Source: Pelargonium x hortorum (taxonomy: Eukaryota > Streptophyta > Magnoliopsida > Geraniales > Geraniaceae). From it: a stretch of DNA of 64,000 nucleotides. The position numbers were made by a program, and so were the translations under genes. Each line of letters opens with the position of its first letter. The first letter of the stretch is position 1. The notes under the pieces were generated by a model that was not told where the DNA came from, ran no database searches, and was given only the letters and a program-made list of their open reading frames with translations. This document shows positions 12,401 to 27,150 of this stretch, piece after piece. Location: NCBI GenBank assembly GCA_036897525.1, contig JAYMTJ010000054.1, forward strand, positions 1-64,000. The letters run 5' to 3'.

Positions 12401-15400
12401 ACCTTTTTTTAATGCACTGAACGGAGGGTTTTAGATTACTTGTTTCCTAGAGAGATACAAGAATTCTCTTAGTATTGAGGAAGGTTAATGTTATATAGTA
12501 TCTTAGATATCCATACCTTTATAACCCAATTTCAAGAAAAGAGCCTTCAACTTTAAAACCCGACTACAGAATAGAAGAATGTGCAGGTTCTAACCCCAAA
12601 AGCTGCTTACGGACTTCCTTTCAGACTCTTGTTTTATTGCTTGCTTTCATAACTTCTTCATAGCTATTATACCTTTCCTTGGAGCTAGACCTGTTGTTGT
12701 CTATTATATTCCATTTGTTTTCTTACGCATCCCACAACCCTCTAAGTCAGCATCTGTAAACCTTTTCTTATGAAGGAGATACCGATGCCTGTCTTAAAGG
12801 AATTCCCCGTTTCAAAATTAATAAAGCTCGAGTATAATCTTTAGTTTTCGACTAACACAAAATACCGGTCAAAACCCCGGCCTAATCCTAATATAGAGGG
12901 TATATTGGAGTTCTTCCCCTTTTCTTTTCTAGAACCAAATGGGAAGCTTTATCAAACTTAAGGTTAGACCATTACTGAGAATATAGCCAGGGTTTAACTT
13001 TCTAAAAGAAAGCCAGAACAAAAGAGTGCAGCCTTTACCAAGGTGCGACTTTAACAGATCTGGCCGTCAGTATAGTTATGAAAGAGCTAACCTGAGGAAA
13101 GCACCTTATTTACAGCCTGTTTTCTATGAATTCAGTTGACAAAGTCAAATTTCAACCAGTCCCTAGTATATATAACGTAAAATTTGCTAACATTAAACTT
13201 TTCCAGGCAATCGGGAGTACCCTTGCTTGCTAATACTTCAAACCCTATTATTACCACAAAAAAGTAACGTAATAGTAATATAAGCTACACTCTTTAGAGG
13301 AATAACAAGGGACTCGGGGTATAATAGGAACTCTATAAAAGGATTCCTACTTGAGTTTATCTATTAAGGCAACTGGGGGTAATGGGGATACTTTTAAAAA
13401 ACACAAGGAAGACTCTTTTTACGAATTAAAGGCCTGCTGCCTCGTACAGGGAATCGTGCCTATTACTCAATTACACTTAACTTTACACTTTCGCAGCTAT
13501 TAAAGACTAAAGAGGAATTCTTGGTATATCCTTACTTAATTGGATAGGAATACTTTATCTAGTTAGGAAGCCTTGCTAGCATACTCTCTAACAACTCCCT
13601 ATAGGGTTAATAAACCCAGAAAATGAACCGCGATATGAAAATCTCAGGAAGACTTTTCTTCAGCAAAATGACTTAGATAAGGAGTTATTTATTTGTACTA
13701 CTACTCAATAAAGAAAAGAACTTTGTTGTCTAGTTCTGATTCAAAGTTTCCGCAACATGTATAGCAAAGAAAATCTTTTAGAACTTAGTATTCACCAAAA
13801 TAGGTGAAAAATATTGTCCCTAGTTATGAAATTAAGGATAAAAAAAATCCGGGGAAACCTAGTAAAAGTAGAATCCTTTTGGGTTTAGAGGAGGGTAAGA
13901 AAGTTAAAACAATAGGAATTCTTTTAAAGTTGTATAAGAGAGCCGTCTTTCTTCAGCTTGTTACACCAGGTCTTAATCTAAATACGCCAATAAAGTTAGA
14001 TAGTGAGAAGGGAAACACAATATTTAAGTCTCCAGTGTCCTATCCTACCCTAAAAGTTAGTAAATAATAAAGAAAGCACTGCATTTCTTCTTAGTCAGGT
14101 ATTTATTTTATAACTAATATTTGTATTTGGTTTATTTACCAGAGCCATAAAAAGGAAAAAGTGCTTATTAGTATAATTTATAGAATAGTATATAAGTTAG
14201 AGGGGGTATAAGGGTCCCTTTTTTAATAAGGAAACCTTTCTTTGTATATCAGTTCAGTCAGTACCAGGTTTGGCATTTTAAAAGGGCTTTCTTGACAAGT
14301 AAGAGACACGCGGGTTTTTTTATAGAAGTAAAGCCCAGAAGTATAGGCTATACTAAGCCTTAAGGATCTCCCTTTCTCGAGAGTGAAACCTATATTGAAA
14401 ACCAAAAAGAAACTGATGTACAAAGCAGACTTTCCGCAGGCCTATAAATCGAGGATGGTACATGAAAAGTTCTTCGGCGTAACAGAGGCGCCTTCTAAGA
14501 ATAGGGCAGAATTCAAAGTAACTAACTCTAAATTGGAACCTTTTCAGATTATAACACGAATAGAATGAAATAAAGGAATCCCCGTATTTTAGCTTACATG
14601 TCCTCTTAGGAGATATCTTACTCGTACTTTGGTTTCTACACTCCTTAGTGTGAAAGCACATACCTCTCTCTCATGGAGTATCCGTTTGAGTCGCATTCTT
14701 TTTTTTATAAGTTACCGGGTAATTAATTCTAGATTTCATATCGGATAGGGTATTCGCTTAATTCTCTATCCACAGTTATCACTGCTGTGGTAATACAAAG
14801 GGTGGAATATTATATATCTAAAACTAATATGGAAGATATTCAACAAGGAATATTTCTTAAAGTACCCTTAATGAGTCCAAGGGGGACTTGCTTTTTTATT
14901 AGATAGATGCAACCCCGAAAAGCACAGAAATAATCTACAAGCTTCAAAGGAAACAAATGAAAGGCCAGGGATGCCCGTTCAAGCTCTCGTAAAAAACTGA
15001 TGAAATCCCCAGCTAGAAAAAAATCTTGTTACTTCATTTTACAAAAGTCCTTAAGGAATTGCCTAAATAGGCAACTCTCTGGACACAGCAAAATTCTTAA
15101 TAACTTATACTCCGAAACTTTTCCATTAATAATTCTAGGACCCCGACACCTAGCTTCCGGGAGTTTTATATGGGCCCGCAGTTTGTTATCCTTTATTTTA
15201 TAGGGGCTTTTTTGGAAATAGGAAATAGATAGAAGGATTAAGCACAACACTTTATTGCTTTCTTGATGTTACCAGGTCTTTCTCTTTCGGCTTTAACGAG
15301 ATAGTAATAAAGGATACTTTATTTTGATTTTGAGTAAGGAAGTTTCCAGAAGAAGATAAAGAAGAATAGTATAGTATTAAAAAAAATCAAAGTAAATCTA

Positions 15401-18400
15401 AATCTAAACAATAGGGTTAGTTAATGTATCCCAACAAGTACCTCTCCGACCCTCTGGTTTGAAGGAATATAGCAAAGATTTGAAGCTAAACTAATTCTTG
15501 TTAGTTTAAGATAAAGAGAGGTTTTTTCCAAGCTTCTCAGAGTGAGTCATTTTAGAGCGTATCTTCTTAACTTAAGGGGACAGATTTCCGGTTTGTTTAC
15601 TATGTTTGTTTTGGCAATTTCTAGAAAGGGTTAGAAGTTTTTTTTAAAGAGTCTTTATTCCTTTATTGGTTGGTGTCACTGGGTATTTCAAAGCTTTACG
15701 AGATAGGAATCCGTTTAGGCTAAAGTACTATGTCTAGAGTTAATGTATTATATATAAACGATAATAGTCACAGCGAGGTACACCCAAGCAAAAGCTTACT
15801 GGATAGACTAATTTGTATTTAAAGCACACAGAATATGGGGCTTACAAGCAGGTTTTCGATATTTCTATTAATTGGATTTCCTTTCGTTTATTGATTGAGA
15901 GTCTGTCTTTTCTAGGTTGTTAAAGGGATTTCAGGAGATTAAGCTAATGTTTTAAAGAAGCAGGACTGTTTTAAGATTCTGAAGTTTTGGGTTCTTCAAA
16001 GTGTATGGTGTTCCGTCTAAAGTACTATCCTGGGATTAACTTCCCAACCAAGAATGGTTAGTCGGTAAGAGAGATTTCTTCAAGATCTCCCAAGGTTCAT
16101 ATCCTCCTTATCTTATCGATAAGAACATAGAACAAGAGGGATTCCTCCTTTAAATTGAAAGTAGCTATCTATATACTAGAAAGTCAACTCTATAATAACT
16201 CTATATTTAATAGTTATAGGAATACGAATACTATTGTCCTATTAAGTTAAGGCCTTACTCTTACCTGTAACTGTCCCCAGGTGGGGCACCCCTTATACAT
16301 TCTTATTGTAGTTGTAGCTTACTATCTTAGTTAGTAGTATTTATTATCTGTACGTGGCGTGGGTGTTCTTAATTAGACAGTTGTTAAGGATGGATAATAA
16401 CTCTCTTGTTCCTTGTAGTTATTACTTTCGAGAGGAGGTGGTAAGCCCGAGAGAATCCTTAGAGTTGATTTACTTAACTGCAGCATTTCGAAGGGAGGGA
16501 AAATCTAAGATAGTTTAAGGAATACTACTTACGCTATAGCCAACATCTTAAAAACCCTGTTTTCGCCCCGAAAAATTTCTTGTAAAACCCTTTTTTATTT
16601 CTATCTTAAAACTGGGAATATCCAATACCTTTCTTAGCCAAGATTTAGGACTAAACTCTCCTAAACCTAAACATTTGACTCTCCCCACGTAAACCCGCAA
16701 AAGAAAAAAACTACCTATCTTCTTTTAAAAACCGGCTGCTTTCTTAGAAGCTGTAACAGAACACAGAGTACAGAATACATCCGCTACGCTACAAGGGTTC
16801 AAGTCGAATCAACTTTGGAATTTTTAGAATGCTTTTCGGAAATACCTTATTATTATTATGTTTGTTTATTAATCCCCGCCTTATAATCAATCTATCTAAG
16901 CGAGAACTTTTCATAAAGCTTAGAAAACCTTTAGCTAGTAGAATTTGTTAGCTATTAAAAATCCTTTTTATATATTTTAGAATCCCAGTATATATATTAC
17001 ACAGAATAGAATCTTTCTCCCTCCTAGGTACTCTCTTTTCGTTATATTTATACAAATATTAATGATTCTTACTTTGTTATCTTACACTATACCAGGAATT
17101 ATGAGATTCTTTTTTAAGACTCCAGTGTTATTATATTAATATAACAATAATATTAAAAAGCTCTCTCGCTTGTACAAATTAAGGAGTTTCGGTATTTTTT
17201 ATTTTGTGTATCACAATAGGGGCTATTCTTACTTAAATGGAAGAGAACTTTTCACAGGGGTATATGAATCCACGAGCTGGAGGTCCAATAGAATCCAAGG
17301 CTTTGTTTGCTATATTTATAGTGTGTACATAACCAGGCCCGTGCCAAATATAAGAATACCCAAGGGAAGATTAGGTCTCTTTGAGGAAAAATATAGATAT
17401 TGGTTACTGATATGGATTTACTTTTAAGGCTGTTATTCGTATTAAGAGTTTCCTTTATTGAGAAAAAAGCTCTAGAAGACCGTTATTTCTTAATTAAACT
17501 TACCTGAAGTTTTTCTATTACTAAGACAGTAATTCCTCTATTAGGGAAGCTTTCTTAGTTAAAATAAAGGGAGAGAGGTTTCCAGTTTCTAATTTTAAGG
17601 TTAAGAAAGGTAATTAAAATAAACAAGGTAATAGCTTGTCTCTTAGTTGTATTTAAATACAAAGGAAGCCTTAAATCTCCGAAATAGCAGATAGGAGTAT
17701 CAAATCAAAGCTGGTATTACAATTGAGTATTTCAGTAAAGAACTCCTAAACAATTAATACAAGTAAATCAGGAACAAGGTAAGGTAATTACAAATAAATA
17801 AGCTTTCTTTCTGTCTTGTTACTCAGTTTCCAGGCTTTCAATATGGGGAGTATTGAAGAATACTAGATCCGAGACTCAGGCAATCCGTTTCTGGTTCCGG
17901 TAAAGTATAAGCCAATGGACTCGCTACAATCTACAGGAATACGGGCTACAAGAGGAAAGGTACAGCGCCTAAGGAAGGCTTAAGATTCAGGCTACGAATA
18001 AGAGAGTGAATACGAAGGTTATACTTAAAAGAAGAGTGTAGCTAAAGGGTATAGAATAGGGGCTCCCCAGGAATATATAATAAAAAAAGTTATTTTCCTT
18101 ACCTTAAGTAAGGTCTGGATCGATTAACAAGAATGTAATTAGGTATAAGTTAGTAACTTTTAGTATTTAGGGTTAAGTCAGGAAACCCCTTCTTTTAGAA
18201 TTCAAATTATTAAGCCTTTTCATTCCAAACTTTAATCAGTATTAGGAACTTACCCACCCTCTACAGGGCCGCTAAAATTGACAATATGCCTCGCTTGTAT
18301 AAACTTGTATGAAAACCAAAAATTCGGGTCTTGGTTCGAAAAAGGCTCTAATTATTATTATTTACTTGTTCTTTCATGCATCTTTAAGAACTTCATTAGG

Positions 18401-21400
18401 GTCGGCTATTCAAAATTTTTGTCTCTTATGCTCATTATAAACTCAAAAAAACTTATTAGGTTCCTGGATCTTGTAGAAATTATGACCCCCGTTATTGACA
18501 AGTAAATAAGTCATCTTTTTTTTTAGGGAGTGAAGGCAGTCCCTTAAGTGAACTTCGAAAAGACCTATTGTCCCTAATTCTTCTCCACGAAACTCCTCCT
18601 ACTACTATCTGTAATGAAACAATTCTTGCCATCTCATAGATCTTATTCGCAGTTTAGTATCTTGAGTGTTAGTTAGTTCGGTGCTTTGCTGCTTTGATCA
18701 GAAAGGAGAGCTCATAGTACTTCTTCGACTACTGGACGCGGTAGTTAGAAGCTAGGAAGGAGGCCCCAGAATGGGGCGTATATCCCACCTGTTAAGTATA
18801 GGTTTTGCCTTCTATATCTTAATTTAGGAACAGATAAAAGCCCAATTAGTTCAAATTCTTTCAGTTCCTTAGATTCTATTACATTCTCATAAGTAGCTTA
18901 GAAAGCTTGTTACATCCTACTATCCTATATCCTGACTCTAATATACTACACTATATTACTATACTAAAGGTAACTATCTTTATACTAAATACTAAGAAAT
19001 CTAATAAAAGACTTTATCTTTAATAAAATAATAAGAGTGCAACTAACAAAAAAAAGTACAGCTATCAAGGCCCAGAAGCTAATAAAATAAGAAGACCCAT
19101 AACAAGTACAGGTAAGGGTTAGAGGGGAATAAGAGGGGGTTCAACTCTAAGGTATTAATAAGGAAAAGTACTACTCTTTATTAGTTTTTGTATTACTAGT
19201 TTGTTGTTTCTTGTGGTTAGAGCACTTGTTGTTGGAATAAAAAGTGATTGGTTCAAGTTCAGTTCAAGTCGAGGCATTGTTGGTAATCTGGTTTCTATAA
19301 AGCCTTTAAAGAGAGGCCCTTTCAAAAAGTACTGCGTAAGTAAAATTTTATTTAATGAGTGTCCAAAAATGAAAAGAAAACTATACATAACAAGATTTCT
19401 GTACCACATTTTAGACTAAACAGCAGGAACTTCTTAAACCCTTATAAAAAAAACTTTGTAAGTACAAAAATAAAGAGAATTAGTATGAAGAAACTTCTCC
19501 CTTTAACCTACCGGGTTCTAGTTTGATATTTAAAATCCAGGCAGCACGCTAGGGAATTCTAAAGAAAGAGAGGGTACAGCTACTCTAAAAGACTCGGGCT
19601 TTTTGGATCTACCAAGCCTTAGGCCCGTGTACTTAATTATAGCTAAGTTAAATTCGAAATATAGACACACACACTATACTTATAAATTTTAAATTCAAAG
19701 TCAAAGGGAGGGGCTGAATGAAATAGAATTCGGTAATAATTGGAGAAAAAACGTTTGTATTTTTAAACGAATGAATAGAGATGTATACTTTGCTAGATCT
19801 TAAAATCTGTCACTAACTCTATAAGTTTAGTTCCCAATTACAATTACCGCACAAAAAAAAAGAATGCTTTGTTAGTTTTGACTGACCTTCCTATAAAGAA
19901 AAAAGTGAAATATCAATAACCGCAAATCAAAGTCCTGTTCGGATAATCAAAAGCGTTTACTATTAATTTAAGTAATGCTGGTTGGGGTAGTTTATAGTAC
20001 TATACTATAAGAGCGTTTACGTTGCTTAAATAAACCTATACACCAAGGGATTTTTTCACCTTTCAAAACAGATAATACATAATAGTTATAGTGCGAAAAC
20101 TTCTGTGTTAGTTAATTCTAGTATTAAGATTTCAGGAAAACAAGGAATGCAGCTAGTATCACTTATACTTATATAAGAGAAGCAATTAAGTATCGATAAG
20201 TATCGAAACTTTTTCCTCTTTGCAAATGAAGCTGAAGCTATGACTTTCTGTAAATCTCTTGTTTATTATTTTATTCTTACAATAAGCATGACAACAAACA
20301 CGTTGGAGCTTCCCCATTTGAAAGCTTGCTCAATACTTGGGTTAGTACTCCTCTATTTTAACCCCTAGATATTAGAGCTAAAAGGAAAACTCGAAGAATA
20401 ACCTAATATATTTGTCACCCAACTAATTAATCTAATATAGCCGGAAGCTTCATAAGTGTCCTATAGGCAAGGGCAGGATTTCTCTGGCTGATACATAAAA
20501 ACTAGAATTGCTTCCTTAATTATATCCCCATTTTCTTTTTTTAAGAACTCAAGAAAAGGAACTCCTTTAAACTTTATGTGACTTCCTTTACCTACTCTAA
20601 AACAAGCATAACAAGAACCCCACTTTTCAATAGACCTAAAAAAAAACCTGAAATATCCGATACTGCACAACCTAAATTGTAAAAACACCCCTTACTGAAA
20701 TTCTTAAAGCCTCTCAATTTATTTCTTATAATTTAAGACTAGAACTTCCTAACTACTTTATTGGATTTTAGGCAGACTGCTACGGAATACACGGGTAATC
20801 CATGAGTTCAACTCCTATCATATACACTACAAGAGAAAGTTCCCAAGCTATATCTCTTAGAAATTCTCTTAAACTCTACTCTTAACCTGTAAATTCCCAG
20901 CATGATTTTGAACTCGGTAAGGAAATCCTCTCCTTTCCCTTTTTTAGTTTAGAATTCTTTGACTTATTCAGACTACAGACTGGGAAACGCTGCTACTTGG
21001 TAATGAACTTACCTTAGATTACTTAGACTCTAAGCTTTGCTCTTTGTTAACTAGACCCCTTCACTTGACCTTCCTAAAAGAAATCGTTTACATTATTTCT
21101 AATTCCAAAAGCCTAGGCTTGCTCTAGCTCTATTCTTTATAAAAAAACTTAAAATACCATAGAATCTAGAACAAAGGACTCGTCTTAGCTATACCTTATT
21201 CCTGTCTTTAAATTCAAATCCCGGGGTTACCCCAAATCCAAATCTTTGAAAGGAAACCCTACAGTCTCAACTTAATAAACCCATTTTTTACGAGAAAAAA
21301 CTTGTGAAATAGCGGAATATCCAGGGCTTTAGGACGGCCCTGTTTCACTAAAAAAGCATTTCGGCCTCAAAATTGCAGGGAAACTTGTGCTTGTATTACT

Positions 21401-24400
21401 AAAAATCTCAAATTCCAGAGAAACAGACTAACTAACAGAAGAAACTAAGAAAAGAGGAATTAATCGTGAGGTGACTAATACCATAGGAAAACTTCCCTCG
21501 AATAATGATAACTATAGACCTCAAATAGAAAACCTCAAAACAGGATAGAGAAATCGAGATTTTACAACTTCTTAACTTTCATGGAGTCCTTTTTTTTAGG
21601 CAGAACGAGCTGGCATAACAAAAGCTCCTGAGACAGTAAGACTCAGACAAGGTAAACTTTCCCAAGAAGGCAGAAGGAAGACAAGAGTTCTCCATAACAC
21701 TATTAAGACTAAGAAATCCCTATTCATTTGAACAATGCCAAAATCTATATAAATTCTGGAATCCTTTTCCGCGGCTATTTATTAAATAAAATACCTAGGG
21801 CACCTTTACCCATAAATAAAATTGTACTTATTACAGGGATTCCCTCTAAGAAATTCTCTATTTGTGTTTGTGATCCGCGTTTGAATAGGAGTGTAGAAAG
21901 AAAGCCGTACTCTTAAAAGCGTAAATAAAGAAAACCTAAGAAAAGAAATTTCCTTTTATTTAGAATTAGCCCCCTTTTTTAAACCAACGATGCCCAAAGC
22001 CATTGGGGTCCATAGGGCTAGGCGCCTTCGAAATATTTGATGATATTACTATTTTAACTATATAGGAGTATATTCAGTGCAAAAGATTATAGGATACTAT
22101 TTTCTAGCTTGATACCTTAATATTATTTCCTAGTATTGGGTTGCCAAAGAAAGAGGCTGCTTTCCTGTCATATTCCTACAAAATCTCTACTGTAATTCAA
22201 ATTAAGTGGTATTCGATTTCTTTTTATCCATTTAGTTTACCTGTATAAGCGGGGAGTCCTTTTACTTAATCCTATTGTTGTTACTCATTTCATTTTGGAA
22301 GATCCTATGCTATGAACTAAAAATGTCTATCTTTAATTTACCTTGGCGAGGTATGAGATTTAAGTAAGAGTATGCACGGTCATATTCATATGGAGAAATC
22401 AGTAAAAGAATCCCCACACGTACTTAACTTTTTTTTAGAACTTCATCAAGGGAAACGAGACATAATAGATTCCTGAAATTGAATAGTTTTTTTAGTTTAG
22501 TATTTATTCCTTGTTGCCCAAAAAAAAGAGGTCTCGTAGTGTTTGTTGTCTTCAAAGACGTGCTGCTTGAGTACTTTTGTTTGCTTTTTACTGGTATATT
22601 TTTATTTAGATTTAGAATAAATTAATCTATAATATTACAAAAAGTTCCTGCCCAAGTAAAAGAATCTCAGTTATTATTAAATTATGAGTTCCTCTTGACT
22701 TTTCGTGGGATAATCTACTCCCTCTTAGTTGAGGTTTTATTATAATCCGCCAAATGGGCTGCTATACAGGTTCTGATCCATTAGGGAACCCCTGAAGAAG
22801 CAAATCTATAAAAAGAATATCCGTTATCTCAAAACACAAAAAACTAGACAATAAAATACTAGAGTCTATAATATAAGAAATTCTTGCCTTAGAAAAAACC
22901 CTTAACATATATTATCCTTGTGTATTAACAAAATGAACAGGCTCTTATAATAATTGAAATTCTTAAACTTAAAGTATGGGTCTTCCTTTCTAAAGAAGCT
23001 TCAAGATTAACAACTTTTTTGAAACCTCGGTTATTTTTCCTTACTCATAATTCTAGCTTTAGCTCTGTATTCAAGTAAAAAATACACCTTATTGTAAATC
23101 TCTAAAAGAGAAGGGGCTCCTCTCCGATCTAAAACCTCCTTTGAAAAAAACTCCGAATAGGTGTACTTACTATAAATTACTTTGTTTCCTTGTAAATTAG
23201 GGTAGGGACCTCATTACTTTACTAAAGCTTTAGTTCTTTATACTCTTTCACAGCTTTCTTAATCTTAAGACCCTTCTCGATAGCTTGACTTTTACCTGTA
23301 CTCTCTATCTTAGTCTTAAGAGCAAACATAAACCCTTTCTTTATAGGTTGCTAAACTGGCGATAAAGCAAGAATTTACAGTAAGTTTAGTCGTTATTAGA
23401 AAAGATTTCTTTTTCAAATTTAGAGTATTGGATATAAATCTAGGATATAAAAAGACCTGTGCGGGCTATTAAATCAATTTTCGACTATATCTTAACAAGT
23501 TTTCAAAGCAAGCAGAGGAATAAGGTCTTTAAAAGTCTTGGTTGGATGGATTTTTCATTTTTTTCTCATTTAATTCTAATGCTATTAAGTGGATACTCAT
23601 ACGTATAAATAGAGTTTTTATTTATCTTGTGCAGCATATGTCTAACTTACAAGGTAAAAGAAACTTCTAGAATCTCGGGGAATAAAAGGACTTCACCGGA
23701 GCCTCGTGTTAAATCACTAGGGCGTGGATTCTCCATTTATTTAGAAGTAGTCGAAAAGCGATGGCTAGTTTGAACGAAACCAGAGTTTTATTGAAAAGAA
23801 ATTCTATCAGGTTGCCCAGGAAGAAACTTTTGGTAAATGTAATATAATAGCTTGAGCGCTTTCGCAGGAAGTTTTGTACTATACCAATAAGGAGTGTAAA
23901 CTAAACTAGGAGTATATATTTCAGTGGAGGGTTCGAGGCTAGTGCGATATCTGTTACTAAGACTACAAATTAGCTACGAGGAAATCTACAAAATATTTGT
24001 ATCAGGAAGCCCTGGGACCTTTAGCGGAGAATAGAATAATAGAAGAGACGTTATTGGCAGTTACACCGGATCTTGTACTACAGGAGTTTGTAATAAAGCT
24101 TGTAAGTTTGGGATTTTGATATCTAATTAACTTTCAGTTAGACCGCAGCTGATAGCGGCTTTAAAGCTCAATGTATTCCTAACTCTTGTTTCAGGCGGGT
24201 GCGCTACCTACAGAATCTTCTAGCTCGGAGTCCCTATTTATTAACCTGCAATTTTCTTTTTATTGCTAAATTAGAGTTACTCACTTACACCAACGGAAAT
24301 TCCTTTTCTACCTAACTTTGTATAGCCAAATTTGCTGGATTCTAATTTCGTTAAATTACTATGCACTTAAGGAATATGACGTACTCTTTATTTAATAAAA

Positions 24401-25430
24401 TAGGCATAGCTTTCTGAGTTTAAGTGTCGTACATAGTTCAAGGGATAACTAAGACCACTTTTTATTTCAGACATAACTTACCAGAATTCCAGAAAAGAAC
24501 TGGATTCCACTAAGGTAAGGACTGCGTACTAAACTTCGCATTTTCAAAAGTTACTTTAGAGGGTACTTATGCAGTAGGTTTCGACAAGGAAGTCCTTTTA
24601 CAGAATTTTTCTAATTAGAGTAACTTAATTTTAGGGCGTTAAGGATTGTAAATCAAATATACAAAGTCGAAAAAAAAAAGGTATTATAGCTACTAAACCC
24701 AGAATCTTTAGCGCGCTATAAATACCTCTGAGAACTATACCACCTATTAGGGACTTAGATAGAGGAGACTTCTAGCTGAATAGATAACTCACAGTCTTTT
24801 ATTGTTGTGTTGCCCATAGCTAATGGATAATGGAGCTCTAGCTAGGAAAGATGTCCTTCTAGAGGGGTATCAAAGGACTCGAAGAGGTTCCTTATTTCTA
24901 TATAGTAGAAAACCTTTTTCACCAATTTCATGAAAATAACAAACTTGTTCTTATCAGTAAAATACTTACTATTATATAAATAAAGAACAATACAGATGAA
25001 AAAATAATAATATAAAACTGATTGTAAGCTCCGTACATTAAAACATGAATTACCTTGGCCTGTTGGTGTACATTTAACCCTTTTGACATTGAATTTCCTA
25101 CTTTATATAGTGTCAAACCTTTGTTCAGAAATTCTTAATCTAACAACCTATTAATTTAAAACTTTAACCTTGGAGTAGTATTATAAGTTAAGGAGCTCTC
25201 TATAAGGTTTTCATTAACTTTCTTGAGAGATACCGCAGGGAAGTCACTCTTTTTAAGGATAAAGAGTATACCTATCGAGCCTATCCTGTAAAGAAAGTAT
25301 AAGGGAAAAGGAAAGCGTTTGTAGTCTTTTATCTCCTTAGATCCTAACCCAACTTATTCTTATAACCAAGGAAACTCTCTTCTGGAATTGGTGTATCTAG
25401 AAACAAAGGTGTAACCCTAACTTTAATAGC
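12401..25430. other. AT-rich spacer without recognised genes
   Basis: No gene was recognised. The longest frames (13804-14067 with a GTG start, 14353-14661 minus, 17170-17427) are within chance. Perfect 14-bp palindromes lie at 16111-16124 (TCTTATCGATAAGA) and 17131-17144 (TTATATTAATATAA). GGAGTCC followed by T runs occurs at 21583 and 22253. A very AT-rich patch runs from about 18900 to 19060. Confidence 0.55.
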
Positions 25431-26530
25431 TACTAAGCAGCTTTCTTTAACTTGTCTTCGATTTTGTATTCTGTCTGTCCCGGAGCTGTGTAGCTAGGAG
25501 AGCTCTTGTTCTTTGAAAAGCTGTCTTTGCTAATGTCCTCGCGAGCGTAAGTCCGTGTTGCTTTGTTTAGAGTTTAGTCCTTAGAATTTTCTAAGAGATA
25601 GTTATAGTTTAGGAATCTCTTAATTGTATTCTAATGACCTTGTAAGTTGGTAATGACCAAGCTGGAAAGTAAAGTACTCTCTCTTACTACTATGAATCAT
25701 CTCTTTCAACTAAGATAAGAGCTAAGCACTATTAAGTCATTATCTTAAAGAGCGCTGCTAGTCCATACAATTCTTGTTCTATTCTAATGTTAAAAAACTT
25801 TCTTAGCTTATAATGGTAAAGGAAGATCCCTAACTACAATCCCAACTATGAATTATCTTCTCTGTCTCGAACCGGTCCACTTATTATAAACTCTCTTTTG
25901 TTCTAACCTATGTAAATACCTTGGAAGTAGGGAATGCTGTCCAATAGAAGTCCAATGCTTGTAAATCTAATTTCTTATGTTGAGAGTCTATTTTCTTGAT
26001 TGACAGTTAAGGATAGAATAGAGCTTCCTTAACATAGGAATGATTTTATCTTTATCATTAACTATAATACAAAGGTCTATGGTCTATCTATATATAACTA
26101 TATAAGAAGTGTATAAGACTAATACCCATAAGTGGTATGAAATTCTTACTAGGGAATCTAAGGAGTAACTTAGCTACAACTACAAGAAGTCCAGGCTGCA
26201 ACAAGACCCATAAGAGCAATACCCTCAGAAAAGGTATCGCACGCTTTCAAAGAGAGAGTGTCCTTAACCGCTAAGGAGAGGTTTCAACAGTCAACTCTCC
26301 ATTCCTCCCTTCGACAGCGCCATCATTGCAGAGGCACACTTGCTAGCTACACTCGATCGTTAGTACAGTACCGACCTTCAACTCCACTTGCTAACAATTA
26401 ATAGAGTTACTAAACTGTAAGGAAAGACTAAGGTATAGACTCACTCTCTATAAGTAAAGAGCAACACAGGCTAAGAAGCAACATTGGCCTAGTTTTCCTA
26501 CCCTCGACCCTGGGTGGGGTTATGTATAAC
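25431..26530. other. Compositional island 2
   Basis: The GC is slightly higher and the word use differs (GCTGTG, TGCAGAGGCACAC, GACAGCGCC). The part 26220-26420 looks the most complex. Every frame is broken within about 50 codons. I recognise neither a gene nor a repeat class. Confidence 0.35.
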
Positions 26531-27150
26531 AAACAAAATGGACTTCCAAAAAAGTTAATCCCGACCCGAGGCCGCCTTAAAGATTTCATAAAGTCTAATC
26601 CCTAAGATTAAGAATTTATACGCTCTCGTCATGAAGTTACGGAAGCAGGTAATGACTAAAAAAGGACTTAAAGTTAGTGCTTTGAAGTAACCTAAATTGT
26701 AGGATATAAGGGGTGTCCCAGTCGATTTTTGTTGAAAAAGGATCCTCGAAACTTTAAAAGAAGTTTTCTTAAAATAAAAGTCTGCGCTGAATCTTAACTT
26801 AAAAAAAAAGATATCAAATACTTGCAAGAGACAGTCGTATAAACCGGTGTCCATAAAATTGGGCAACAAACAAGTTAAGGACCATAAATTATAGCTACTA
26901 CAGTGAGCTTCTAGACTGTTTTCGGGTACTAAAATAAAATGCTTTAATTAATTCAAGAAATGAAATACTTTTCGAAACTTTGACTTGAAATATTCGCGTT
27001 TTACTGGCAGCTCCTTACTGCGTATATCAAAAAAGCTATATCAGATATAGATTGTGCTTTGGGACTTTAAGATAATGAGTTAATAGATATACTTATAGTT
27101 TTAGTGGTTAATAGAACTTGTTTCGATAATAACTTATTAGATAGATCTTA
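26531..27150. other. AT-rich spacer
   Basis: It contains a minus-strand frame of 104 codons (26555-26869), hydrophobic and rich in Phe and Leu, with no recognised similarity and within chance length. Nothing else is seen. Confidence 0.4.

Noticed and set aside
13804-14067. 87-codon GTG-started frame with lysine-rich, protein-like composition
   Set aside because: Length is within random expectation, the start is non-ATG, and no family is recognised.
19201-19275. tRNA-like run with GGTTAGAGCAC, a CACTT/AAGTG stem and ATTGG-TTCAAGT-TCAGT T arm
   Set aside because: The anticodon loop would be 14 bases, there is no variable loop, and no acceptor stem can be formed. Treated as chance.
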